From Trochalopteron elliotii (Eukaryota > Chordata > Aves > Passeriformes > Leiothrichidae), in assembly GCA_024734555.1 (NCBI GenBank), contig JANPWX010000644.1, positions 269,255 through 333,254 on the forward strand: a stretch of 64,000 nucleotides of DNA, written 5' to 3'. Made by a program: the position numbers and the translations under genes. Under the pieces are notes generated by a model. It searched no databases. It was not told where the DNA came from and saw only the letters and a program-made list of their open reading frames with translations. Positions 11,925-23,277 of the stretch are shown in pieces; the first letter of the stretch is position 1; the number at the start of each line of letters is the position of its first letter.

Positions 11925-13064
11925 TTCTAATAAACCCCAAAGACTTCTTAAAGGCACTCTTCTAATACACCCCATAATTCTCCTAAGGGTGCCTTTATGA
12001 GTATTATGGGAATTATGAGGAAAGTATCTTTCTGAGGTTCATGGTCTTGATGAGGAGTACTTTCATGAGGTTTATGGGGTGTATTAGGAGAGTGCCTTCA
12101 TGAGGTTTATGGAGTTTATGTGGAGACTGCTTTTTTGATGAGGGTGCTTTTATGAGGTTTGTAGGGTTTATGAGGACAGCATCATTATAGGGATTATGGG
12201 AGTTATCAGGACAGAGCCATTTTCAAGTGATTGTATTTATGACTTTTATGGCCTTTATGACATTTATAAGATTTACAAGGACAGGGTCTCTATAAATTTT
12301 ATGGTATTGAGGAGGAGAGCATCAATATGAGGTTTATGGAGTTTAGGAGTAGACTGTCTTTATGAGCTTTATGGCCTTCATGGTGTTAAAGGCCTTTTTG
12401 AATTTTATGGAATTAATGAGGAGAATATCTTGATGACAATAAAAGGGTTTATGAGAACATCTTTAAGAGGTTTATGGCCTTCATGAGGAGATAGACTCCA
12501 AGAGGAAAATGCTTTTATGATTTTTGTGGGGCTTAGGAGAGAACCTCTGAGGAGAGTGCCTTTATGAGGTTTATTTGGATTATGAGGTTTGTGATGAGAG
12601 TGCCTCTTCACATAAGCTCCATAAACCTCATAAAACGTTCTCCTCATAGAGGCCCTCTCCTCAGAAACCACATAAACCTCATAAGGGCACTGTTCTCAGA
12701 AACCCCATAATCTTCACAATGGCCCTCTCCTCTTAAAGGCATCCACCTCACAGACACCATAAGCCTAATAAAGGCACTGTGCTAATGCACGTGCTCTTCT
12801 CATAAGCCCCATAAACTTCATAAAGGAGATCTTCTCATAAACATGAGGAACATCAAAAGGGTACTCTCTTAATAAACCCCTATACCTCATGAAAGCTCTC
12901 AACTCATAAACTCCATAAACCTCACAGAGGTGCTTAACTCATAGTCCATAAACATCAAAAATGCCAGAAAACTCATAAAGGCAATCTCCTCATAAAGATG
13001 CTGTCATCATAAACAACATAAACACAATCTCCTTATAAAACCCAGTAATATCATAAAGTTGTCT
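11925..13064. repeat. Degenerate ~36-bp minisatellite with orientation switches
   Basis: The region is built from imperfect units of the type ATAAACCTCATAAAGGCACT followed by CTCCTCATAAACCCC. From about 11925 to 11988 the units read in this sense. From about 11990 to 12605 they read as the reverse complement (TTTATGAGGTTTATGGGG, then GAGGAGAGTGCC). From about 12606 to 13064 they return to the first sense. Unit length varies and point changes are frequent. The ORF at 12405-12671 is a by-product of the repeat. I do not recognise the family. Confidence 0.85.
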
Positions 13065-13706
13065 TGAAGCAAATAACTCAAGGACAAAAACTCTCTAACT
13101 AGTTAAAGTTATAAAGTGGTATGTTTAATTTCAGGGCTGGACACATGGGGAGTAACTTCCCAAAGACGTGTGTAAAAATCACAAAGCCCCAGTTCTCTAT
13201 TTATCTACAAAAGTCTCACATATTCATTCAATTACCTCATATTCTTATATATATATATATGTATCACCTAGTTTTGCCTACCCCCACTTTGTATTAAAAT
13301 GAGCTGAGGGTTCTTTTTATGCCTGCACAGTCCTTGCTTAAAATGGGTTGGTGGGCTTTTAAATGGGTCAATGGTCTTAAAAGATGAAGTCAAAGCATCT
13401 TCCTCGGGGTAAACTTTTTGCCTTTTATCTTGTTGGCAAGCTCTCTGGTCTCTTGGTCATAGTACAGGCTTCTCATCCTGGTTCTGGCTGATGTCTGGGC
13501 CCAGGTGCAGCCACTGTTTCTTCTTGTCACTTTGTACAATCTCAACTAAAACAAGCAAGTAATATATAGTTTTGCTCTAACCAGCTACATCTGGAAATTA
13601 TTAACTATCCTACACTGCTTCTACTCTAAGTTCTTAATCAATATAAATTGCTCCTATCCTGCTAGCTACATTCTTAGCTTCTAAGTTCTTTTAACCCTTT
13701 AATTCA
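13065..13706 (-). mobile_element. Solo LTR B3 (divergent family B), 4-bp target duplication
   Basis: The element starts TGAAGCAAATAACTC and ends TTTAATTCA on the plus strand and is flanked by GTCT at 13061-13064 and 13707-13710, a 4-bp duplication as made by gammaretrovirus/class I ERV integrases. It resembles the LTR B copies: 'aaggacaaaaactctctaact.agttaaagttataaagtg' here against 'cggacaaagactgtctaacagtttaaagtt' there. The minisatellite resumes in phase on its far side, so it is a clean insertion. Confidence 0.85.
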
Positions 13707-13968
13707 GTCTCCTCATGAAGGTGTCTTGTCCTGAAAATGCTCTCCTCATAAACCCAATAAAACTCATAAAGGCATTCTCTTCATAGAGGTGCTCTCTTCA
13801 AAAACCACACAAATTTCATAAAAGTACTCACCTCATCAAGAGAAAACCCTCAGAAATGGGCTTTCCTCATAATTCTCATAAACTTTCAAGGATGCTGTCT
13901 TCATAAACCCCGTAAGTTTCGTAAAGGAAATCTCCTCATGAATCCTGTAAATATCATAATGGTGCTTT
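13707..13968. repeat. Minisatellite, continued between LTR B3 and CR1
   Basis: The same unit type continues (CTCATAAACCCAATAAAACTC, CATAAAGGCATTCTC) until the CR1 3' end begins near 13969. Confidence 0.8.
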
Positions 13969-14957
13969 CACAGAATCACAGAATGTGTAGGTTGGAAGAG
14001 ACCTTCAAGATCATCAAGTCCAACCCAGCCCTAACACCTCAATTAGATCATGGCATCAAGTGCCACATCCAGTCTTTTTTTAAACACATCCAGGGATGGT
14101 GACTCCACCACCTCTCCGGGCAGACTATTCCAGTATTTAATCACTCTTTCCATGAAAATCTTCTTCCTAATATCCAACATATATTTCCCTTGATGCAGCC
14201 TGAGACTGTGTCCTCTCATTCTGTCAGTTGCTGCCTGGAGAAAGAGACCAATCCCCAGCTGTATACAACCACCCTTCAGGAAGTTATAGAGAGTGATAAG
14301 GTCACCTTATGACCTTATCATAGATGTGAGTCTTCTTTTCTCCAGGCTAAACAACCCCAGGTCCATCAGTCATTCTTCATATGGCTTGTTTTCCAAGTCC
14401 TTCACCAGCTTTGTTGCCCTCCCCTGGATGCATTCAAGCATCTCAACATCCTTCCTAAACTGAGGGGCCCAGAACTGGACACAATACTCAAGGTGTGGCC
14501 TGACCAGTGCTGAGTACAGGGGAAGAATGACCTCCCCTGCTCCTGCTGGCCACACCATTCCTGATACAGGCCAGGATGCCATTGGCCCTCTTGGCCACCT
14601 GGGCACACTGCTGACACATGTTCAGCTGCTGTCACCAGTACCCCAAGGTCCCTTTCTGCTTGAGCACTGTCCAGCCACACCTTCCCTAGCCTATAATGCT
14701 GCAGGGGGTTATTGTGGCCAAAATGCAGGACTCGGAACTTGGACTTATTAAATTTCATCTTGTTAGACTCTGCCCATCCATCCAACCCTTCCAGTTGTCT
14801 CTGCAGAGCCATCCTATCTTCCAACAGCAATACACGTTCCCAGCTTAGTGTCGTCTGCAAATTTACTAATGAAAGATTCAATAGCCTCATCCATGTCATC
14901 AATGAAAATATTGAAAATATTGAACAGAACTGGTCCCAGCACAGACCCCTGAGGAAC
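13969..14957 (-). mobile_element. CR1 LINE, ~990 bp, inserted in the minisatellite
   Basis: On the plus strand it starts with the CR1 3' terminus (CACAGAATCACAGAATGTG) and runs through the usual 3' region into ORF2. It ends near 14957 at 'gacccctgaggaaca', and minisatellite units resume immediately. The 5' truncation is typical of CR1. It is the least decayed CR1 in the window. Confidence 0.9.
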
Positions 14958-14959
14958 AT
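14370..14959 (-). pseudogene. CR1 ORF2 C-terminal fragment (reverse transcriptase)
   Basis: The frame at 14402-14959 reads through the familiar CR1 C-terminal stretch: LQRQLEGLDGWAESNKMKFN, then LHFGHNNPLQHYRLG and ERDLGVLV. The frame at 14370-14606 continues with [20 protein letters not shown]. The change of frame between them shows at least one indel. In intact CR1 this protein holds the endonuclease and reverse transcriptase needed for retrotransposition. Only the region after the polymerase core is left, so this copy cannot encode an active enzyme. Confidence 0.9.
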
Positions 14960-15290
14960 GAAGGCCTCATGAAGGCCTTTTGATCATGAAGGCCTTAAAC
15001 TTTCTAAAGGCACTCTCCTTATAAACACCGCAAACCTCATAAAGGCGTTACCTCCTGAAGGCACTCTCCTTAAAAACCCCTTACAAAATTCATAAAGGCC
15101 ATAAAGCTCATAGAAACACTTTCCTCTTAAACCTTATAAATCTCTTTAAGGTCCTCCCCTGATGAACCCCATAAACATCAGAAAAGCTGCTTCTGAGGAA
15201 TCCACAAACCTAATAAAAGGGCTTTCTCCTCATAAATGCCAAGGAACTCATAAAGGCTCTTTCCTCCAAAAGGCACTCTCGAGTGCCATT
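14958..15290. repeat. Minisatellite, right end
   Basis: Units such as CATAAAGGCGTTACCTCCTG, AAGGCACTCTCCTTA and CCATAAAGCTCATAG continue in the same sense as 13707-13968. They fade out near 15290 ('aaaggcactctcgagtgcc'). Confidence 0.8.
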
Positions 15291-15509
15291 CCTGCATGTA
15301 CATTCCTATATTTTCTGCTTTCCTATAGATGTATTCCTTGATATGCTGCCTGTGCCTCAAGCACTGGAGCCTACAATTCTCTTGCAACACCTTTAACTAA
15401 GCCCATTATGCATGTGAGCTTATGCAGGACAATGATCCACTGAACTGGAATTATAGGAAATACAGGACAAGAAAGAGTCATCTCATGTTAACTGATCAAT
15501 ACCTATTAC

Positions 15510-15890
15510 ATTAGGGGTTGTTGGTTGGAGACAGAGATGACATGAACTCACTGAGGTTCATTAACAAACAACAATGAGTTTAATATGGCTGCTCTTTTTA
15601 TAGGGAGTTTGAATCTCCCAGATTTAGATAGCTGCTTGTTTGGGATCTCTCTCCACCCATATCTCTGGTCAGTGGTGTGTCTGCATCTAACCTTGAACAG
15701 GGTTGGCTAAGGTCCCTGCCTGAGTCCTACCATTGTTCACCCAGGCACTTGCCCATTGAATCAGGAGACCCAAAGTGGGTTTCCCATCATAGCCAGATTT
15801 ATCTGTCCAGCTACAGGCTAACTGTATTGCGACAAATACCAGCTGCCACTATGATCGTAATTACCTCTGCTCTCTCCAATGTGACAGAGG
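15510..15890 (-). mobile_element. Probable solo LTR (minus), ends approximate
   Basis: The minus strand has a TATA-like CCTATAAAAAGAGC (plus 15590-15604 region) with a GC-richer upstream part and a purine-rich downstream part, as in other LTRs here. The ends and a target duplication were not resolved. Confidence 0.4.
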
Positions 15891-16941
15891 GGACCATGAA
15901 TGTACAGCAGCAATTGTAACTAAAGAAAGCCAGAGGTACCAAAGCCTTAACAGAAAAGAAAGGAAATATTTCCCTTCTAAATAGCACACCTGTTTCAGCA
16001 TCCCAAGCACATTAATCAAGGTGGATTTGAGACAAAATCCCATCCAAAAGAGGGCTCACACGTTAATATACGAAATACATACCTGAAGCTATCTGGGAGA
16101 AATAACTTTCATAGTACAAAACTCCTTACACAGCCTAATATGTGTTATATATAACTATTCCTAAAATGCATGGCCTGGTTTGCTGTCGTAATCTTGAAAG
16201 CATTAATTACTTTCCATTTTTTTCTCCTATGACTGCATTTGCAGTATTTTTTTTGTTATGGAAGATAAAACCCTACCCAGGAGGTATGGAGAAAGAAAAA
16301 GGGGAACAATAAATTAAACCGCTATAAATATTTACTAATAAAAAAGCAATGCTGAGATTTACAAAATACTAAATATCTGCTCTATTATAAATTACTCCTA
16401 TTTTAAAAGTATTATTATCTCATGCAGAGATATAGATGGACAACTCCATTTTTCCAACTGCAGTTTCTGAAGACTGATTTTTACTAGTTAACTACTATCT
16501 GTGTTATACTTCAGGTTTTCCATTCTTTGCATTACCCTGATTCAACACTAATAACAAGTGGAGTCCTTAGTCTCTGATCAATGCAAACCCTGTGGCATCA
16601 GTGGCAATATCAAGTTTGTGTGTGCTATTTTGCCGACATACTTCTGTTCAGCACACCAAAATCTACATTATTAATGAATAAAACCATTATTAATGAATAA
16701 AACAACCTAAATTGACCACTTACCTACATGACTACTCCCTGACTATTCCACTAGACTATGAACATGCCAAAATGCTTGTGGCCATGCTCATTTTGCAAAG
16801 CCAACATCTGCCTGCTAGCAAGTTCCCTGAGACTAGGTTGGTCACACAGTAGCCACCATCTGCTACTTCTTTTGTTCACAAAAAAAGTTACTCCCTGTAT
16901 TCACAATCCTAATTTCGTCCTTGAGTTAGTGTTTTTCCAGT
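15891..16941. other. No recognised gene or element
   Basis: AT-rich sequence; short ORFs only, none protein-like. Confidence 0.4.
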
Positions 16942-17542
16942 TGACATGGGCAAAAGAATGGACCAGACACCAATAGAAAGAATGGTCTTAGTTTACTATT
17001 AATATTGAGGCAAACCAGAAGTAAAAGGATGTATTTGATAAAACAATAAGCTTATTACTCACTCAGCTCTAGCAATAAGCAAACATAAGCAAGGTAATGC
17101 ATCTTATTGTTATACAAGAAAGAGAGAATAGTGATTGAGAAAGGTACATCACCAATTGCCTAAATACTTTACCATCAATCACTGGGGAGCCCCGTTTCGC
17201 AGCACAGACCTGGAAGACCCTTCCTGGCAATTGGGAAAGTCCTGCCCAATGTAATCGCTCATAGATGAGGTCTCTAGTTCACCCAAAAAAGGGGTCCAGC
17301 TTTTATAGGCCCAAATCAACAGAAAACACCTGGTTCTGATGGAACACTTCCCAAACAGCCAGGGCCAAGGCTTGGCCAGAGCCCAGGCCACAGCAAGAGG
17401 ACTTTTGCCTAAAATATTCTACTAACAAGCCTCTAGAGATATCAGCTGGGAGGGTTTCTCCTATTAACAGGCCTTTAGGGATATTGGTTGGAAGAATCTC
17501 TTAATATATCTTAAACAAGCTTATACAAACATCTCTACAACA
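16942..17542 (-). mobile_element. Solo LTR G (minus), imperfect 6-bp duplication
   Basis: On the minus strand it starts TGTTGTAGAGATG and ends CCCATGTCA. The flanks are TCCAGT (16936-16941) and GCCAGT (17543-17548), matching at 5 of 6 positions. A TATA-like CCTATAAAAGCTGG lies near 17300-17313. The length (601 bp) fits a betaretrovirus-like (ERVK) solo LTR. Confidence 0.6.
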
Positions 17543-19778
17543 GCCAGTTTGGCATTAAGAACAACTAATATAAATGTTTTGATCATCTATTTTTAAATAA
17601 AGAACCTTGATGGTATTATAGCATCATGCTCAAGATTCATCTTGTAAGTCAACTCAGGCCTAGGCCTGCTGTTCAGGCCTTAGCATATTCAGTTGAAATT
17701 TCCACATTCCTCAGACCTTTTACCTTACTTTGTTTTATTTCATATCAATTCAACATAAGTGAAGTTATGACAAAATCATTCTATAATGCAGCCTAAATAG
17801 GGATTATGACAAAGACTGCCATGTATCTGTAAATAGCATAATATGATGTCAGCATTAAAATTATTGATATATGATGCCTGAACATGAATAATGGCAGTGA
17901 ATGTGCACATGGCAAGCTACTCGGTGCCCACCATCTGTTCCCTTGCAGCAACTGTGACCAGGAGCACCTGCACAGTGTGCACAGGCAACAGAGAGGATGG
18001 TTGGTCGCTTCTCAGTCCTCCTGATTCTCCAGGCACCCATAACATGCAGGCAGCAAAGAGGAAGGAATCAGGTTCAGTTCCGTACACTATTCTGGCAGTA
18101 CAGTCTTGTTCCTCCATTTTGCTGCTGTTAGAACTGGTGGTTTTCAGCCTAGTTCCTTGTGCCAGCTTCTAAAAATGCAAGATAAAATACAGGCCTTTGA
18201 AAGCAAACTTTAAGAGGCTGGTTCACAAAATCTCCTATCTTAGATCTTATTATAAAAACAAATAAGTAATAACATGTTTCACTTGAGTGAGTTAAACCCT
18301 ACCCCAGTTACCTTCTCCTGAGATTCTTTTGTTACTCAATGACAACAAAAGGATCTGAGACAAAAGCAGACAATTACTTTCCCTCCCTTTTCTGGTGCAG
18401 GATTAGCACACAGTAGCAACACATTTCCCTGTGACTAGATTTTCCTTTTCACTGGATAGTTAAAGGGAAAGATGAATAAATGACAGCGCTTAAAATAAAA
18501 ACATTAAATACTCATAGCAGATAATCCATACATCTAGGGCATAATCCATGTAAAGGCCATTTTTATATTTGTTTTAACATGGACCTAAAAAAGTACAAAG
18601 TATCCCCTTACCACCCACATCCTTAATGCAGAAAACAGCTTCTAGAAACACATCACTGGCTTTGTCATGGAATTAGATTTGCTATCTCACTGCACCAGCC
18701 TGCAAATCTATGCAAGCTTTAGACATGGGTTACTCTGAATAAATGAGATACAGATTTTTTAAATACAAAGAAAGCTTGGAAAGCATTTTGTCATCTCTGA
18801 CCCAAGATCTCTTTCTTTGGTTGAACTGACCCAAGAGCTGATGCTGCCCCAACATGCAGCAGTAGTTACACTATAGGGTTTGAACAGTTGTTATAGATTC
18901 ATTTTTCATTGACATTCTGCTAGTTTCTGTTTATATCGAACAAGGTCTTTGGACTGTGGCTTCAATTAACTTTTAAAACATTTAGGTCTAGTAAATATGT
19001 TGCAGCATAGCAACTTAAAAAGGTGATAATAGAAGCTTAGGTGAAGAAATGAACTATTTCTCCTATCCCAGTTTCCTTCAGTGGTTATCTAAAGAGCGTT
19101 AGCCCTGAGTAAGAGCAACTGAGTCATGAGTAATCCTCCCTCCAGACATTAAACTTATTTTAACATAAGACAAGGGACATTACAAGCCCAAGCAAATATT
19201 TTAAAAGATCCAAGGATGATTTCAAGTAAAACCAAGGCCTGACAAAACCCCCCAGTATTTCAGAAAGACTCTAGATTTGATCACAGATAAGTTGGGGGGA
19301 GGGGGGGGTGCAGTTGGGGCATTGTTTGATTTTATTAACTAGCTTCAGTTCCCTGCAGTACCAATTTGCAGTATAATTTTTCTTTGTCCAGACCCACCAT
19401 AAATGCCTAACTTACTTGAAATAGGGCTCACTTTTTTTCTGAAAAAATATTGCAAAAGCAAAGTAAGGGACAAAAACATAATTATACAGTGGACTAGAAT
19501 GTGGAAAAAGAAGATTCAATCTTATTTAAATATAATTCCTGGGCATTAGTAAGTTATATCATTAATAACAAGACAGTTGACTGCACTAAGTCCTATAGCA
19601 AAAATTAAATTTCCATTTATGTATATGAATAATTAGGTTTCACAAAAAGACTGAGGATGGATTTATTTATAATATTCTTTACCCTGTACTGAATATTATG
19701 CAGTTCCTGTAGCTTCCTATTCAGAAATACACATTCATTTGTGTGGAATAATTCACTGAGTAACATCGCTTTACCCAA
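17543..19778. other. No recognised gene or element
   Basis: AT-rich, with a short G-rich run at 19291-19308 (ggggggaggggggggt). No protein-like frame or recognisable element. Confidence 0.4.
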
Positions 19779-21757
19779 CGTGGTAGTTTAGCACAGATGT
19801 GAGGGGTTTTTTTTCTTTAAGGAAGTTGTGGCAGGTATTGGCAGCTTGGCTTACCAATTGTTGAGTGGTTCACACCTCTGGAGAGCCCAGGCTTAAATCA
19901 GAGATCCCAGGTGACTCAGCCTTTTTCCTCTTCTGGCCGGCAAGGAGTTAACATCACTTCCTAAGTTAGAGGTCTGGGTCCAAGGCCCCGCCACACCCCC
20001 TGGCGGTTGGGGCCGGGCCCAGCCAGGCCTCTGGGAGCCCGTGGGAGAGCAGCCCAGGCCAGCAGTGTCTCCTCTTCCCCACTCAGCTGCCGACAGGAGA
20101 GGAGCAGATTGCAGATCAGCAATGCTGGCCCTGCGCCAGGGGCTGCAGCAGCAAGCAGGGTGGGCTGGCCATGGCTGGGTCATGCTCTTGGCTTGACTGC
20201 CGGCGCTGCTGGCCCAAGGGAGAAAAGAATCTCTCCCTGGAGCCCCAGGGAGCTGATCCAAGTTTGAGTTTGCTTTGGATCTGACCAGTGCTGGGAGAGG
20301 GTCATCCGTCAATGTTCCTGAGCATGCTTCCCCCACTATCACCTGTGGCCTTGAAGTTCCAGGAGTCAGCTGGAGAGAAAAGAAAGGATTCTAGCAAAGA
20401 CATTAACCCTTTCCTTCTTCCATGGAAGACAGAGTGATTAAAAACGTAGTGAGACAGTATGAGATAAAGTCAGCAAAAGAACTGATAAAAACTACTGGAA
20501 GAAGGGATGGAGGAAGTGGACATTTTTGACTGGACCTCTCTGGATGTAAACCATGGAGAAATGGACTATTTCTTGTAATATCATAATGCTGTTTGGGGGA
20601 ATGCAAGTTCTAGCCAAAGGGTTGTGTGTACTGATATAACTGAGATTTAATTGAGAATTTTGAATAGAGTAAGCCCCTGGCTCCTGGGGTAAAAAAAGGA
20701 GGTCTCAGCTTTTGAGACAAAGATGATCCTTGAAAGAAGTGATTTGAAGCCCTGGCTCCTGGGCTTCCTCCTCCTGGGAGGTCTCTATTTCGAGACAGAG
20801 ACGATTTAAGAGGTAGAAGAAGAGAATCCTTGTTCTATGCTAGCAGAAGCATTCTTAAATATGCCGAGGCCCATGAATAGCCAGGGGAAAGGCTTCTAAG
20901 GGGTGGGACTGCACAGTCTGCAAAATTCTGGGCAACTGCAGATTTGTGACATTGAGCGTCACCAGACTTTTTTTCTTGTGGCAAGTGTCTCCATGAAATT
21001 CTAGAGGAGACTCTTCTCCCAAAGTCATGCAAGATTATGTTTAGATGGTTGCAACTAACTGAAAATCATAGTTTTCTCTCTATGTTGTGTGGGAAAGTGA
21101 ACAGAGTGTGGTAGAGAGAAAGGTGTCTGAAGGTTTCATTTTTTTTCCTTTTCTTTTTCCTTGGTGTGTGTTAATAAACTGTTTGCCTTTAAGTTGGGCT
21201 TGTTATGCCTTTTTTTCTCCCAAAATCCTATCTCCCAGAGGTAAAAAAGAGCAGAAACTCAAACCACTATGTTGCAGAATTTCTCAGGGAAGGTGGACAT
21301 GATGTCTACCTAGGCCTTGAACTACCCGAGTTGAGGCCTTAACAGGGGCCTGAGTGAGGCCTTGAAGCCTGTGACGCAGCTAGAAATTCTTAGCCAAGTG
21401 TGGCGCAGTTAGAAATTAGTAGTTAAGGTGTCAGGGAAAGATAATAGGGTTGTGAAGGTCACTGAGTAGACTTGTTAGTGAGCACATGATAGCCACCTTA
21501 AGAGTTAGCCAAATAAAGTGTGTTTTCATACTTCTCTCTGCTGTATGCCAATGAAGAGCTGCTGTGAATTGTAAACTATATGGAAATGTATAAAAGTAGC
21601 CATCTTAGCTAAATAAAGTAGAACGTAACTGTTAACCATATTGGCTTGATCTGCGTTCTCTCTATACTCCGACTTCCTTTTTATCTCAGGTCAACCCTGG
21701 TAATACCACTACACTAAATTTGGCAAAACAGAAATTGGCGAATGTGAAACCACTACA
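19779..21757 (+). mobile_element. Long LTR D1 (~1.5 kb) with a nested LTR, 5-bp duplication
   Basis: Flanked by CCCAA at 19774-19778 and 21758-21762, a 5-bp duplication typical of ERVL-type integration. It ends GTGAAACCACTACA. It matches D2 (48332-50450, minus) at both ends: GTTTAGCAC near the start, a GC-rich middle, 'gaaggtttcatttttttt', 'gtgtgttaataaa', 'ttaagttgggc' and 'ctatctcccagagg'. Without the nested LTR S1 and its duplication the length is about 1537 bp, close to D2 stripped of its insert (about 1505 bp). ORFs in the GC-rich part (19893-20342) are chance frames. Confidence 0.8.
21270..21705 (+). mobile_element. Solo LTR S1 nested in D1, 6-bp duplication
   Basis: The 436-bp LTR starts TGTTGCAGAATTTC and ends CCCTGGTAATA. 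The flanks are CCACTA at 21264-21269 and 21706-21711. D2 has an uninterrupted single CCACTA at the equivalent site, which proves the insertion point. TATAAAA is at 21589-21595 and AATAAA at 21612-21617. A second copy, S2, is at 60102-60529. The 6-bp duplication points to a betaretrovirus-like (ERVK) integrase. The 3' end is TA rather than the usual CA in both copies. Confidence 0.88.
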
Positions 21758-23277
21758 CCCAAGACTGCAACTATAGTATAAAATGGATGCAGCTTGTGTT
21801 TTGCCAGCATAGCAGTTAGGACACTTGAGCCATTTCACATTTAAGTGGGTACTGGGACAAACAAAACTTCAGTTTTCAAAAAAATACCGTGGTATAAACT
21901 GACTAAATAATTAAAGTTTGTATTTCTGGTATGCAGTATTTTTTCTCCTAACCATAAAAACTATTCCATGTGGAGTTTTCGTGGCATTTGATGAAAGCAG
22001 AAATGTTATCCTAAAAGAGCTACTGTTTTACTAAGAAAAGACTTTTAGATCTGGAGCAGATCAGCAGGAGCAAAAAGAGTACTTTACAGAAACCTCCTCC
22101 AATCTCTGAGCCACAGACTACCATTACATACTTTGATATAAAATTACACATATTGATATAAATTTAATTTTGAGGTGTTGGAAAGAATTAGGTAATACTG
22201 CTGTTTTACATGGCTTGTTAGTTTGGATTCTTGTCCAATTTTCACGAACATGAATTTATAATGTAGCCACCTATTTCATACTGAATATGCACTAAGTGAG
22301 TAGAAACAGAAAATGTGGGGTTATATTTTCTATTTTTATAGTTGCAGTAATAAATTTTGGGTTTCATCACAAATTAGTCATAAGTTTTTTGTTTATTTGC
22401 TGACAATATTTGTGTCATTTGCACAAATGATTCATTTTAGCCAGTACCCAAAAGACAGAAGAAGATCATTCAAAAGCAGAAAGTGACTAAATATTTTATA
22501 TTCTCAGAAGTATTTTGAGACTCCTTTAGATATGTCTTTCCTAGAAACTTCAAGGGTCAAATTTAATTCAGTACATTTTACTTCCGACTCAGTACAAAGA
22601 AGCTTTCTGAAAATTACTACATGTCTATAACATGGCAATTATGCTACACTACTGTTATTTTTAAAACCTTATTATACCATTGACTACCACAAACTAAATA
22701 TTCCCTATTGCAACATCACATAGCACTTGTCTGTTGGAAACCATCTGTGGTAATTTTTAAATCTGCCCAAGGTAGCGAATAGTAATGTCAGGCAGAATCC
22801 TATAAGTAAATGATCCTATCAGACCATTTAAATTCCTCCATCAAAACACTAATGTCATATTTCCTTTCCATTTAACATTCCCAGCCTCAACTAAAAGTAA
22901 CTGCAGCTTTGGTGTTTTTAAATCTTCACTGAATTAATGAACAAGCATTTTACTGAAGTCTGTATGGGCAGCAGCCTTAAAGATTTAAAAACCCTGTTTC
23001 CAGCTCAAATAAACCCAAAGTAGTTGTTAATGTGCTCCAAAACCAGTAGTTTTTGCAATGATTATCATTGCAAGTGTTTTCTATTACATCCAGCAGAAAT
23101 TTAATACTAATTCCATTCCTTAATCTCACAATAAAATATGAGTTTTCAACCCGTAGGTGGCAAAGGCTTACATATTAAGCTTAAACTATCCTTCAGGCCA
23201 CAGGCAGAAGCAGAAGGTCATTCAAGGAAGTAAATAATGTATTTATAGTTAGATCAAGTATCAAAGCTGTTGTTAAG
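21758..23277. other. No recognised gene or element
   Basis: AT-rich unassigned sequence; no protein-like frame. Confidence 0.4.

Noticed and set aside
12405..12671. 88-residue minus-strand ORF rich in His, Lys and Pro
   Set aside because: It lies wholly in the degenerate minisatellite and its composition follows the repeat unit.
19291..19308. G-rich run as a possible G-quadruplex promoter element
   Set aside because: An isolated short G run without four separated tracts or any gene nearby.
19893..20342. 149-residue minus ORF in a GC-rich block
   Set aside because: The block is the GC-rich middle of LTR D1; no domain or conserved motif, and high GC alone lengthens chance ORFs.
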